Positions 7,748 to 16,922 are shown, counted from the first letter of the stretch. The stretch: DNA of 64,000 nt from JAFAZJ01 sp050183765 (GCA_050183765.1 JBFXAZ010000004.1:37650-101649); one strand, 5' to 3'. Notes: generated by a model not told the origin, from the letters alone. Numbers and translations: made by a program.

Positions 7748-9753
7748 ACGACAGCGCGGCCTTCGCACCGCGGCAGCGCGGCGTCGCCTCGGACGACGTG
7801 CCGCTGATCGAGCTGCGCGACGTCCGCAAGACCTATTTCCGCGGCGACATCGCCACCGAGGTGCTGCACGGCGTGTCGCTCGAGATCCACGCCGGCGAGT
7901 TCGTCGCCATCATGGGCGCCTCGGGCTCGGGCAAGTCGACCCTGATGAACCTGATCGGCCTGCTCGACCGGCCGACCGAGGGCAGCTACCGCTTCGCCGG
8001 CGAGGAGGTGTCCGAGCTCGATTCGGACGACCGCGCGATCCTGCGCCGCGAGGCCTTCGGCTTCATCTTCCAGCAGTACAACCTGCTGGCCACGGCGACG
8101 GCGACCGAGAATGTCGAGGTGCCGGCGGTCTATGCCGGCAAGCCGCGCGAGCAGCGGCTCAAGCGCGCGCGCGAGATCCTGACCTCGCTGGGCCTCGGCG
8201 ACCGGCTCGACAACCGGCCCAGCCAGCTTTCCGGCGGCCAGCAGCAGCGCGTGTCGATCGCGCGCGCGCTGATGAACGGCGGGCCGGTGATCCTCGCCGA
8301 CGAGCCCACCGGCGCGCTCGACAGCAAGAGCGGCGTCGAGGTGATGAAGCTGCTGACCGACCTGAACCGGCGCGGGCATACCATCCTGCTGATCACCCAC
8401 GATCCCGACGTGGCGCATCAGGCCCGGCGCATCATCGAGATCAAGGATGGCGACATCGTCGCCGACACAGCGGTGACGCCGCCCGCCGACGCGCCGCCGT
8501 TGCAGGAGGCCGAGCCGCCGATGAGGGTGCGCGCCAGCGGCAACGGCAAGGGTACGGGCCTGGTGCCCGACATGGTCGAAGCCGCCAAGATGGCCGCCAA
8601 GTCGCTGCGCAACAACCTGATGCGCACCCTGCTGACCTTGCTGGGCATCATCATCGGCGTCGCGTCGGTGGTGGCGATGCTGGCGATCGGCGACGGCGCC
8701 AAGCAGCAGGTGGTCGACCGCATCTCGGCCATGGGGACCAACCTGCTGCTGGTGCGGCCCGGCGCGCCCAACGTGCGCGGCAGCGGCCAGGTCGCCACCC
8801 TGGTGCCGGCCGACGCCGACGCGATCGACGAGCTCGACAATGTCGCCGCCGCGGTCGGCGAATACACCGGCAGCGTCACGGTGCGCTATCAGGGCCGCGA
8901 CTACCAGACCAGCGTCACCGCGACCTCGGCCGCCTTCCCGAAGGCGCGGGAATGGCCGCCGACATCGGGCGCCTTCTTCAGCGAAGCCGACGTCAAGAGC
9001 TACGCACCCGTGATGTGCCTGGGCGTCACCGTGGTGAAGGCGCTGTTCGGTCCCGAGGTCAACCCGATCGGCCAGTTCGTGCTGGTCAACAACATCCCCT
9101 TCCAGATCGTGTGCGTGATGGCCGCCCGCGGCGCCTCGCCCTTCGGGTCCGATCAGGACGACGTCGCCTTCACGCCGCTGACCACCGGCAGCCTTCGCTT
9201 GTTCGGCCAGCGCCATGTGCGCACCATCACGGTGCAGGTCGAGGATGTCAGGCGCATCGACGAGACGCAGGAGGCGATCCGCCAGCTGCTGATCGTGCGG
9301 CACCGCACCGAGGACTTCCAGATCCGCAACATGGCGGCGATCCTCGACACCGTGTCCGAGACACAGAACACGCTCACCATCCTGCTGGGCTCGATCGCGG
9401 CCATCTCGCTGCTGGTCGGCGGCATCGGCGTGATGAACATCATGCTGGTGAGTGTCACCGAGCGCACGCGCGAGATCGGCATCCGCATGGCCACGGGCGC
9501 GCGACGCTTCAATATCCTGCTGCAGTTCAACACCGAGGCGCTGGTGGTCTGTGCCGTCGGCGGCCTGATCGGGGTCTTCGCGGGGCTCGGCACGGCCTAC
9601 GTCCTGTCGCTGGTCGGCCGGCCGATCGTGTTCTCCGCCGGGCCGGTGATCCTCGCCTTCACCTGCGCCTTCGCCACCGGCGTGCTGTTCGGCTACCTGC
9701 CGGCGCGCAAGGCGGCGAATCTCGATCCCGTCCATGCCCTTGCCGCCGACTGA
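7744..9753 (+). CDS. macB: MacB-like ABC exporter (ATPase-permease fusion)
   Basis: 669 residues. The N-terminal ATPase domain has Walker A GASGSGKST, signature LSGGQQQR and Walker B VILADEPTGALD. It is followed by a permease with one TM near residue 295 (LLTLLGIIIGVASVVAML), a large periplasmic MacB core and three TM segments ending in the FtsX-type C-terminus. The start is the ATG overlapping the macA stop; a longer open frame upstream is just the shadow of macA. It works as a mechanotransmission ABC transporter driving MacA and the outer-membrane factor. A TolC/NodT partner follows directly. Confidence 0.95.
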   Translation: MNDSAAFAPRQRGVASDDVPLIELRDVRKTYFRGDIATEVLHGVSLEIHAGEFVAIMGASGSGKSTLMNLIGLLDRPTEGSYRFAGEEVSELDSDDRAILRREAFGFIFQQYNLLATATATENVEVPAVYAGKPREQRLKRAREILTSLGLGDRLDNRPSQLSGGQQQRVSIARALMNGGPVILADEPTGALDSKSGVEVMKLLTDLNRRGHTILLITHDPDVAHQARRIIEIKDGDIVADTAVTPPADAPPLQEAEPPMRVRASGNGKGTGLVPDMVEAAKMAAKSLRNNLMRTLLTLLGIIIGVASVVAMLAIGDGAKQQVVDRISAMGTNLLLVRPGAPNVRGSGQVATLVPADADAIDELDNVAAAVGEYTGSVTVRYQGRDYQTSVTATSAAFPKAREWPPTSGAFFSEADVKSYAPVMCLGVTVVKALFGPEVNPIGQFVLVNNIPFQIVCVMAARGASPFGSDQDDVAFTPLTTGSLRLFGQRHVRTITVQVEDVRRIDETQEAIRQLLIVRHRTEDFQIRNMAAILDTVSETQNTLTILLGSIAAISLLVGGIGVMNIMLVSVTERTREIGIRMATGARRFNILLQFNTEALVVCAVGGLIGVFAGLGTAYVLSLVGRPIVFSAGPVILAFTCAFATGVLFGYLPARKAANLDPVHALAAD

Positions 9754-9760
9754 AGCTCCG

Positions 9761-11146
9761 ATGACGCGTCGCACGATTGCCCTTCTCCTGCTCACCACGG
9801 CGCTCGGCGGCTGCTCACTGTGGGAGGACTGGACGAAGCCCGAGGTGGCGCAGCCGACGAACTGGCAGTCGACCACCGACGGCGCGGGCGTCTGGCCGGA
9901 CACGACGTGGTGGCGCGGCTTCGGCAGCACCGAGCTCGACCGGCTGATGGGCGAGGCCGGCGCCGGCAACCTCGATCTGCGCGCCGCCGTCGCGCGCGTC
10001 GAGCAGGCCAGGGCCAACACCAGGATCGCCGGCGCCGCGATCTACCCCACGCTCGATGCCGATGCCTCGGCCTCGCGCACCTCGCGGTTCACCACGGCGC
10101 GCACGACGACGACCGCCAACTGGCAGGCCGGCCTGTCGATCGGCTACGAGGTCGATCTGTTCGGCCGCATCCGCGCCACCGAAAGCGCTGCCCTGACGCG
10201 GCTGGAAAGCAGCCGCTTCGACCAGGAGGCGCTGGCGCTGACGGTCAGCGCCAATGTCGCGCTGACCTACTTCCAGCTGCTGGCGCTGCGCGAGCGCATC
10301 GCGCTCGCCACCGAGTCGCTCAACACCTCGCGCCGCCTTCTGCTGCTGCTCGACGAGCAGCGGCGCATCGGCACCACCTCGGACCTCGAGGTGGCGCAGC
10401 AGCGCGTCTCGGTGGCGCAGCAGAGCGCGGCGATCCCGGCGCTGCGCCAGGTCGAGCGCCAGACGCTCAGCACGCTCGCCCTGCTGCTCGGCCGCCTGCC
10501 GCAGAATTTCGCGATCGAGGGCCGACGGCTGTCGGCGATCAACACGCCGCCGGTGATCGGCGGCCTGCCCTCGGCGCTGCTGTTCCGGCGGCCCGACGTG
10601 CGTGGCGCCGAGGCCGACCTGCAGGCCGCGCATCTCGACATCGCCGCCGCGCGCGCCGCGCGCTTTCCGCGCATCCAGCTCACCGCCGACGGCGGCACCG
10701 CGAGCTCGGCGCTCTCCGGCCTGTTCAATCCGGGCAGCTTCCTGCTGACCCTGGCCGGCGGCCTGACAGCGCCGATCTTCGAGGGCGGCCGGCTGAAGGC
10801 GCAGCAGGAGCTGACGCAGGCGCGCTACGCCGAGCTGATGGAAACCTACCGGACGGCGACGTTGTCGGCCTTCCGCGACGTCGAGAACGCGCTGAGCGGC
10901 GCGAACCAGTACCGCCAGCAGCTCGCCGCCGCGCGCGAGGCGCGCGCGCAGGCGCGCGAGGCCTATCGCCTGGCCGAATTGCGCTTCCGCGCCGGCACGG
11001 TCGACTTTCTCACGGTGCTCGATTCGCAGCGCGCCATCATCTCGACCGACGACGCCGTCGTGCAGGCGCAGCTGTCGCAGCTCTCGGCGCTGGTCGACCT
11101 CTACAAGGCGCTGGGCGGCGGCTGGGATGGCAAGCTGCCGCCGTGA
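9761..11146 (+). CDS. NodT-family outer-membrane efflux lipoprotein
   Basis: Outer-membrane factor that completes the MacAB pump. The start at 9761 gives a typical lipoprotein signal with lipobox LGGC (MTRRTIALLLLTTALGGC); an ATG at 9734 would overlap macB and prepend nine residues. Two tandem OEP repeats are visible, including the recurring EVDLFGRIRATES segment and EGGRLKAQQELTQARYAEL. Length 461 residues is usual for NodT/OprM-type channels. The mature cysteine should be lipidated in the outer membrane. The gene is the last of a three-gene operon and is followed by a palindromic repeat. Confidence 0.93.
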   Translation: MTRRTIALLLLTTALGGCSLWEDWTKPEVAQPTNWQSTTDGAGVWPDTTWWRGFGSTELDRLMGEAGAGNLDLRAAVARVEQARANTRIAGAAIYPTLDADASASRTSRFTTARTTTTANWQAGLSIGYEVDLFGRIRATESAALTRLESSRFDQEALALTVSANVALTYFQLLALRERIALATESLNTSRRLLLLLDEQRRIGTTSDLEVAQQRVSVAQQSAAIPALRQVERQTLSTLALLLGRLPQNFAIEGRRLSAINTPPVIGGLPSALLFRRPDVRGAEADLQAAHLDIAAARAARFPRIQLTADGGTASSALSGLFNPGSFLLTLAGGLTAPIFEGGRLKAQQELTQARYAELMETYRTATLSAFRDVENALSGANQYRQQLAAAREARAQAREAYRLAELRFRAGTVDFLTVLDSQRAIISTDDAVVQAQLSQLSALVDLYKALGGGWDGKLPP

Positions 11147-11154
11147 TTCCCGGC

Positions 11155-11258
11155 TGTCGTCCTGAGCACAGCGAAGGACCCCGCGGTCGTACGATCAACC
11201 ACGTCTCTGGTGGGTGACCGCAGTACCGCCGGGTCCGTCGCAGCGCTCAGGACGACGG
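11155..11258. repeat. Interspersed palindromic repeat (TGTCGTCCTGAGC type)
   Basis: Long imperfect inverted repeat between convergent genes: TGTCGTCCTGAGCACAGCGA at one end and its near complement (TCGCAGCGCTCAGGACGACG) at the other, with about 60 bases between. It may fold into a transcript-end hairpin for both flanking genes. Confidence 0.7.
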
Positions 11259-11265
11259 GGTGGCC

Positions 11266-12213
11266 TCAATCCGCCGCCATCGGGTCGGCCGGACGGATGC
11301 CCGTGGCGATTTCCTTCTGGCGATCGAACTCGGCGCGGCGCCGCGCGCTCTCCGCGGGCGACATCTTCTCGATGTTCGAGAAGTCGAGCTTCCAGGAGGC
11401 GTCGTCCTTCCAGCGCAACGGCGACTGCATGGTCGTGCGCGGACCGGTGGCGCTTTCGAGCAGGCCCAGCGCCAACTCCAGGGTCAGGTCCTGGGAGGCG
11501 ACGTCGTTCGGCTTGCCGGCGGAGTTGCCCAGCGGGAAGTCGCTGAACAGGAAGCGGGGCACACCGGCGAATTCGACGATGTCCTTGGCGCAGGCCATGA
11601 TCACGGTCGGTATACCGTTGGCCTCGAGGTGACGGGCAGCCAGACTCACGGTCTGGTGGCAGACGGGTCAACTAGGGACCAGGATCGCCGCATCGACATT
11701 GTCGGCACGACAGCGCCCCAGGATCTCCGGACAATCGACATCGAGTGTCGTGACGTGACTGCGGTTGGTGGGCGCGCCGTGGAAGCGCGGCGCCACCTCG
11801 CCGATCAGGCCCCTGGCAGCGGCTCGGCGCAACGCCGGCAGCGGGAACCAGGTGTTGCTGTCCTCGGCCGTGGTGTGGAGGCGGTCGTAGCCGATGTGCG
11901 AGATGCGGACGTCGTGGTCGACCGACGTGTCGCCCGAGTAGACCTTGTAGAACTTGGCGCCGGCGTTATAGGCCGCGCCCGGTCCCTGGTCGCCCTTGTC
12001 GGGCTGGTAGGGCGCCGCGGTCGTGATCAGGGCGACGCGGCTCTTCGATAGCGGCTTCGCCATCCTGGTGAAGGGGACGTCGGCATAGTTGGCCCAGCGA
12101 TAGGGCGTGCCGTAGCCCAGGGTGACGTAGTAGTCGCGAATGCGCTGCATGTAGGGAATGGGCCGGTCGTACTCGGCGGCAAAGCCCAGCCCGTCCCGCT
12201 TGTTCTCGTCCAT
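11266..12213 (-). CDS. GrdB/PrdB-like reductase with in-frame TGA (probable selenoprotein)
   Basis: One gene of 315 residues if the TGA at 11668-11670 is decoded as selenocysteine at residue 182. Both halves belong to one protein related to glycine/sarcosine/betaine/D-proline reductase component B. The first ends VDAAILVPS and the second continues directly as PVCHQTVSLAARHLE in the same frame, giving the redox motif U-P-V-C (UxxC). A stable hairpin begins about 13 bases after the TGA, as expected for a bacterial SECIS. Start: ATG at 12211-12213 (MDENKRDGLGF). The family reduces C-N bonds using Sec and Cys in Gram-positives; the role of the proteobacterial branch is unknown. The alternative is a nonsense mutation. 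No selA/B/C/D genes are in the window. Confidence 0.85.
11636..11660 (-). promoter_or_regulatory. SECIS-like hairpin downstream of the TGA
   Basis: On the gene strand, CCAGAC-CGTGA-GTCTGG forms a perfect six-pair stem with a five-base loop, and an outer GC/GC pair lies beyond a 2x2 internal loop. The loop has G at its second position with an adjacent U. The distance from the TGA to the loop is 17 bases, within the 16-37 range described for bacterial SECIS elements. SelB binding has not been shown. Confidence 0.6.
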
Positions 12214-12372
12214 GCGCTCGATCCTCCAGTGGTGCGGGCAATATAGGCCGTTCGCCGGCGCGACGCGACATGCCTCGGCCGCTGGGCTCCCATGCCGCGT
12301 GGCGCTGGCGAGACAGTCAGGCGTGCTTTAGGTTCCGCCTGCCGGCTCAGCCGGCGGAGGAAACAAGGGCGT

Positions 12373-13602
12373 ATGTCTCAATCCGGGCAACCCGCGGGCA
12401 AGGGACGCGAGATCAGGATCGTCGGCCTGGTCTGTGCCGCGCATTTCGTCAGCCACTACCATCTCCTGCTGCTGCCGCCGGTGTTCGAGGTGGTGCGCAC
12501 CGAGCTGGGGGTCAGCAACCTCGCGCTTGGCGCCGTGCTGACCGCCTTCAACGTGATCTCCGCCCTGCTGCAGACGCCCGCCGGCTTCCTGGTCGATCGC
12601 GTCGGCGCGCGGCCGATGCTGATCGGCGGCATGATGATCGGCATCGTCGCCCTGCTGCTGGCCGCGACCTTCCCGACCTACTGGATGCTGATCGCGGCCT
12701 ATGCCCTGCTGGGCCTGGCCAACACGGTTTATCACCCCGCCGACTATTCGATCCTGTCCTCGACAATCACGGCCAACAAGGCGGGCCGCGCCTTCTCCTT
12801 CCATACCTTCTCAGGCTTCTTCGGTTCCGGTGTCGCGCCGGCCTGCGTGCTGTTCTGTGCGGCGTACGCCGGCTGGCAGGGGGCCTACTACGCCGCCGCG
12901 GGTCTGGCTGCCATCGTCGTCGCGGCCCTTGTGATCTGGGGCGCGCCGCTGTCGGTCGGCGCCGTGGCCCGGCGCGCGGCGAACGCGTCGACCTCGGGTA
13001 GGGCCGGCCTCGACCTGCTGCTGTCGGCGCCGATCCTGCGCAATCTGTTCTTCTTCGTCCTCCTGGCGCTGTCGGGCGGCGGCATCCAGGCATTCTCGGT
13101 GGTGGCGCTGGGCCAGATCAACGGCACGCCGGCCTCGACAGCCAACATCGCCCTGTCGGCCTATCTGCTGCTGAGCGCGCTGGGCGTGCTGGTGGGCGGC
13201 CTGCTCGCCGATCGCACCAGCCGGCACGAGCGTATCGCCGCCGCCGGCTTCCTCGCGACATCGATCATGGTGGTCGCGGTGGGCTGGGGCGATCTCGGTG
13301 CCGCTGCCCTGATCGCGGCCATGGGCGTCGGCGGCCTGCTCAACGGCATCATCCAGCCCTCGCGCGACATGATCGTTCGTTCGGTGACGCCGCCCGGCGC
13401 CTTCGGCAAGGTCTTCGGCTTCGTCTCCACCGGCTTCAACATCGGCGGCATGATCGCGCCGCTGCTCTACGGCTGGTTGCTCGACCGCGGCGAACCGCGC
13501 ATGGTCTTCGCGCTGGTGGCCGCCTTCATCCTGCTGGCGCTGTTCACGGTGATCACCCGGCCCAAGCCGCAGCCGGCGCCGGCGGCGACGCCGGCAGAGT
13601 GA
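12373..13602 (+). CDS. MFS transporter, Fsr (fosmidomycin-resistance)-like
   Basis: Twelve-helix major facilitator of 409 residues. The start at 12373 is preferred over the upstream frame opening because GGAGGAAAC lies just before it and the protein then opens with a short hydrophilic tail before TM1 (IVGLVCAAHFVSHYHLLLL). The loop 2-3 motif DRVGARP and the second-half equivalent LLADRTSRHER fit MFS topology. Likely a drug or small-molecule exporter; substrate unknown. The next gene begins in the last 4 bases (GTGA), suggesting coupling. Confidence 0.88.
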   Translation: MSQSGQPAGKGREIRIVGLVCAAHFVSHYHLLLLPPVFEVVRTELGVSNLALGAVLTAFNVISALLQTPAGFLVDRVGARPMLIGGMMIGIVALLLAATFPTYWMLIAAYALLGLANTVYHPADYSILSSTITANKAGRAFSFHTFSGFFGSGVAPACVLFCAAYAGWQGAYYAAAGLAAIVVAALVIWGAPLSVGAVARRAANASTSGRAGLDLLLSAPILRNLFFFVLLALSGGGIQAFSVVALGQINGTPASTANIALSAYLLLSALGVLVGGLLADRTSRHERIAAAGFLATSIMVVAVGWGDLGAAALIAAMGVGGLLNGIIQPSRDMIVRSVTPPGAFGKVFGFVSTGFNIGGMIAPLLYGWLLDRGEPRMVFALVAAFILLALFTVITRPKPQPAPAATPAE

Positions 13603-14699
13603 GCGACGCCGCGCCCCGCAGGCCCGCGTTCGGAGAACGCGTGCCCGACTTCGTCCTGCCGGCGCCGCACAACCCGCAGTTCCATCTCAACGCCGCCGCC
13701 GGGCGCAACCTGGTGCTGGTCTTCCTCGGCTCGCCGCCGACGCCCGCGGCCAAGGCACTGATCGCCGAGGCCCGCTCGGTGCGCGCCGCCTTCGACGATC
13801 GCCTCGCCGGTCTGTTCTGGGTCGTCGCGCACCCGAAGCATGTCGAGCAGCTCGGCATCGTCCAGGAGGTGCCCGGCATCCGCTATTTCATGGACTACGA
13901 GGGCGTGGCCGCGCGGCTCTACGGTCTCGTGCCCGAGGGCCGCGACACCGTCGGCGCGCGGACCTTCGTCGTCGACCGCTCGCTGCGGCTGCTGCAAGCG
14001 ATCGAGCCGCAGCCAGGCCAGCCGCATCTCGTGCCGATCGTCGCCGGGCTGCGTCGGCTCGACGCCTTCCAGCGTGGCCAGGCCAGCCTCGGCCATGCGC
14101 CGGCGCTGGTGGTCGAGCGCGTCTTCGAGCCCGAGCTCTGCCGCGCGCTGATCGACTACTACAACGCCAGGGGCGGCGCCGAGTCCGGCTTCATGCGTGA
14201 GCGCGCCGGCATGACCGTGGGCGTGCTCGATCACGACTTCAAGCGCCGGCGAGACTGCACCATCGAGGACGCGCACCTGCGCGACGCCGCGGTGCACCGC
14301 ATCCACGACCGGCTGCTGCCCGAGATCCGCCGCGCCTTCCAGTTCACCGCCACGCGCATCGAACGCCACATCGTGGCGCGCTACGACGCGAAGGAAGGCG
14401 GTTTCTTCCGGCCGCATCGCGACAACACCACCAAGGGCACGGCGCATCGGCGCTTCGCCGTCACGGTGAACCTCAACGCCGACGACTACCAGGGCGGCGA
14501 TCTGCGCTTTCCCGAGTACGGCGAGCGCACCTACCGAGCCCCGACGGGCGGCGCCGTCGTGTTCTCCTGCTCGCTGCTGCACGAGGCGACCGAGGTCACC
14601 TCTGGCACGCGTTACGCCTACCTGCCTTTCCTCTACAACGACGACGATGCAGACCTGCGGCGGCGCAACGAGGTTTTCCTCGAATCCAGGGGCGGTTGA
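13599..14699 (+). CDS. Redoxin-like domain fused to 2OG-Fe(II) prolyl-hydroxylase-type oxygenase
   Basis: 366 residues with two domains. Residues about 1-155 look like a thioredoxin/AhpC-type fold (FGERVPDFVLP at the start, NLVLVFLGSPPTP where the peroxidatic Cys motif would be, TFVVDRSLRLL later), but there is no cysteine in the expected active-site loop. Residues about 165-355 are a P4H-like dioxygenase with iron ligands in FFRPHRDN, a distal His in SLLHEATEV and a 2-oxoglutarate Arg near RYAYLPFLY. The start codon is a GTG overlapping the MFS stop. Substrate unknown; the N-terminal domain may be only structural or protein-binding. Confidence 0.82.
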   Translation: MSDAAPRRPAFGERVPDFVLPAPHNPQFHLNAAAGRNLVLVFLGSPPTPAAKALIAEARSVRAAFDDRLAGLFWVVAHPKHVEQLGIVQEVPGIRYFMDYEGVAARLYGLVPEGRDTVGARTFVVDRSLRLLQAIEPQPGQPHLVPIVAGLRRLDAFQRGQASLGHAPALVVERVFEPELCRALIDYYNARGGAESGFMRERAGMTVGVLDHDFKRRRDCTIEDAHLRDAAVHRIHDRLLPEIRRAFQFTATRIERHIVARYDAKEGGFFRPHRDNTTKGTAHRRFAVTVNLNADDYQGGDLRFPEYGERTYRAPTGGAVVFSCSLLHEATEVTSGTRYAYLPFLYNDDDADLRRRNEVFLESRGG

Positions 14700-14737
14700 A
14701 CCTACTTTGGCCGCCGAGCCGATACGGAGCCGATACG

Positions 14738-15568
14738 ATGGACACGATCACCAAGGTGGCGGACGACAAGAGCGAGGCGCTGGCGGCGCGCTATGGCGCC
14801 GATGCGCTGCCGCCGGCCGGGCCATGGAACGAGACCATCGCCGTGCTGCTCGGCCATCGCTCGGTGCGCAGCTTCCTGCCGACGCCGGTGCCGGAGGGCA
14901 CCCTGGAGACCATGATCGCGGCGGCGCAGTCGGCCTCGACCAGCTCCAACCTGCAGGCCTGGTCGGTGGTGGTGGTGAGCGACCCGGCCAAGCGCCGCGA
15001 GCTGGCGCGCATCGCCAACAACCAGAAGCACATCGAGCAGTGCCCGCTCTACATGGTCTTCATCGCCGATCTGTCGCGCCTGGAGCGCATCGGCGCCCGG
15101 CACGGCACGGGCACCAACGGCCTGCCCTGGACCGAGACCTTCCTGGTGGCGGCGGTCGACGCGGCGCTGGCGGCGCAAAACGCCGTGACCGCCGCCGAGT
15201 CGCTGGGCCTGTCGATGGTCTATATCGGCGCCATGCGCAACGATCCGCAGGCCGTGGCCAGGCTGCTCGACCTGCCGCCCGGCGCCTTCGGGATCTTCGG
15301 CCTGTGCATCGGCTACGCTGATCCCGCCGCCAGGGCCGAGGTCAAGCCGCGCCTGCCGCAATCGGCGATCCTTCACCACGAGACCTACAAGCAGGAAGGC
15401 GAGAGCGATCTGATCGCGCGCTACGACGAGACGCTGGGCGCCTTCTCCCGGCGCCAGAACATGCCGACTGATTCGTGGACCGCGCGCATCAAGCAGCGCA
15501 TCGCCGCCATCACCGGCCGCGAGAAGATGCGCGACTGGCTCAACGCGCTGGGCTTCCCGCTTCGCTGA
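14738..15568 (+). CDS. NfsA-type NAD(P)H nitroreductase (FMN)
   Basis: 276-residue flavoprotein of the nitroreductase superfamily, NfsA/FRP branch. Recognisable elements are the phosphate-binding HRSVRSFLP and the dimer/FMN segment AAQSASTSSNLQAWSVVV near residue 70. It also has the mid-protein AAESLGLSMVYIGAMR helix and GLCIGYADP. The ATG at 14738 is chosen over a TTG at 14696 that overlaps the previous gene. It reduces nitroaromatics or quinones using NAD(P)H; physiological substrate unknown. Confidence 0.9.
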   Translation: MDTITKVADDKSEALAARYGADALPPAGPWNETIAVLLGHRSVRSFLPTPVPEGTLETMIAAAQSASTSSNLQAWSVVVVSDPAKRRELARIANNQKHIEQCPLYMVFIADLSRLERIGARHGTGTNGLPWTETFLVAAVDAALAAQNAVTAAESLGLSMVYIGAMRNDPQAVARLLDLPPGAFGIFGLCIGYADPAARAEVKPRLPQSAILHHETYKQEGESDLIARYDETLGAFSRRQNMPTDSWTARIKQRIAAITGREKMRDWLNALGFPLR

Positions 15569-15578
15569 GGCAACTGCG

Positions 15579-16922
15579 ATGGCGGCGACCGCCCGATCCC
15601 TGTTGATCGCCGCCGCCCTCGGCCTGGCATGGCCGGCCGCGGCGCAGGACCGTGATCGCGGCGCCGACATGCACCGCTGCAACGGCCGCCAGCCGGCGAC
15701 GCCGGAAGAGCGCATCGCCGCGTGCAGCGCGCTGATCGATTCGGGGCGCGAGAGCACGACCGTGGTCGTCGAGATGATGACATGGCGCGCGATGCTGCGC
15801 GCCGATCTCGGGCAGAACGAGCTCGCGTCCCGCGACTTCGACGAGGTCGTCCGCCTCGATCCCAGGAACGCGGTGTCGCGCTTCAACCGTGCCGTGATGC
15901 GCGAGCGGCTGGGCGACGATGCTGGCGCGATCGAAGAGCTCGACGAGGCGATCCGGCTGGCGCCGTCCATGTCGAACGCCTGGTTCGAGCGCGGCATCGT
16001 GCATTCCCGGCTGGCCCATGCCGAGCTGGCGATGCGCGATTTCGACGAGACCGTGCGGCTCAATCCGGCCAACGCCGACGCGCTTGTCCGGCGCGGCAAC
16101 CTGCATGGCGACGCGGGCCGCCACGACCGGGCGCTCGAGGATTTCGACGCCGCGCTGCGCCTGAACTCGCGGCATGCGTTCGCGCTCAACAGCCGCGGCG
16201 CCACCCACCTGACGATGGGCGCGCCGGATCGCGCGATCGCCGATTTCGATGCCGCCATCGCGGCCGATCCGACCTATGGCCAGGCGTTCTACAACCGCGC
16301 GCTGGCGCGGCGTGCCAAGGGCGAGGCCGATGCGGCGATCCGCGATGCCGGCGAGGCGATCCGCGTCGAGCCGGATCGCGCCGAGTACTTTCAGCTCCGG
16401 GGCAGCATGCATCAGGACGCCCGACGCTACGACGAGGCGATCGCCGACTACGACGCGGCGATCCGGCTGGCGCCCAGGGACCCCGGCTTGCGGCTCGATC
16501 GCGGCACAGCCTATGGCGACAAGGAGGACTACGTCCGCGCGATCGCCGATTTCGACGAGGCGCTGCGGCTCGATCCTGACCACGCCGAGACCCTCAACGA
16601 ACGCTGCTACGTGCGCGCGATCATCGACCAGGCGCGCGAGGCGCTGGCCGATTGCGACCGCGCCATCGCCTTGCGGCCGACCGACTCCAACTTCCTCGAC
16701 AGCCGCGGCCTGGCGCGGCTGAAGCTCGGCGATCTGGACGGCGCCCGCACCGATTACGACGCCGCTCTCAAGCTCGATCCGAAGAACGTCCACGCGCTCT
16801 ACAGCCGCGGCATCGTCCGCCGGCGGCAGGGCGACGCGCCGGGCGCCGAGGAAGATCTCGCCGCCGCGCGCGCGTTGCAGGCCGACATCGCCGAGGAGAT
16901 GGCGCGCATCGGCGTGCGCTGA
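15579..16922 (+). CDS. Exported tetratricopeptide-repeat protein
   Basis: 447 residues: a Sec signal peptide (about 1-22, ending PAAAQ), a short Cys-containing segment (MHRCN, IAACSALI), then about ten consecutive TPR units of 34 residues with the signature D/E-A-I-x-D-F-D-x-A-I-R-L-x-P spacing, ending at the C-terminus. TPR arrays form protein-binding superhelices, so this is likely a periplasmic scaffold. The repeat units are very similar to each other at DNA level, which suggests internal duplication. Partner unknown. Confidence 0.88.
   Translation: MAATARSLLIAAALGLAWPAAAQDRDRGADMHRCNGRQPATPEERIAACSALIDSGRESTTVVVEMMTWRAMLRADLGQNELASRDFDEVVRLDPRNAVSRFNRAVMRERLGDDAGAIEELDEAIRLAPSMSNAWFERGIVHSRLAHAELAMRDFDETVRLNPANADALVRRGNLHGDAGRHDRALEDFDAALRLNSRHAFALNSRGATHLTMGAPDRAIADFDAAIAADPTYGQAFYNRALARRAKGEADAAIRDAGEAIRVEPDRAEYFQLRGSMHQDARRYDEAIADYDAAIRLAPRDPGLRLDRGTAYGDKEDYVRAIADFDEALRLDPDHAETLNERCYVRAIIDQAREALADCDRAIALRPTDSNFLDSRGLARLKLGDLDGARTDYDAALKLDPKNVHALYSRGIVRRRQGDAPGAEEDLAAARALQADIAEEMARIGVR

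Noticed and set aside
7561..10020. 819-residue minus-strand frame over macB
   Set aside because: Opposite macA-macB and rich in His/Arg/Asp runs without fold signals; a high-GC shadow.
11266..11649. Separate 127-residue gene in the second half of the GrdB-like region
   Set aside because: It begins inside a conserved stretch (VSLAARHLE) and is in the same frame as the upstream half across a single TGA. One selenocysteine-containing gene explains both.
11668..11670. TGA read as tryptophan (alternative genetic code)
   Set aside because: Many clear genes here, such as trpB and hmuS, end in TGA, so TGA is a normal stop in this genome.
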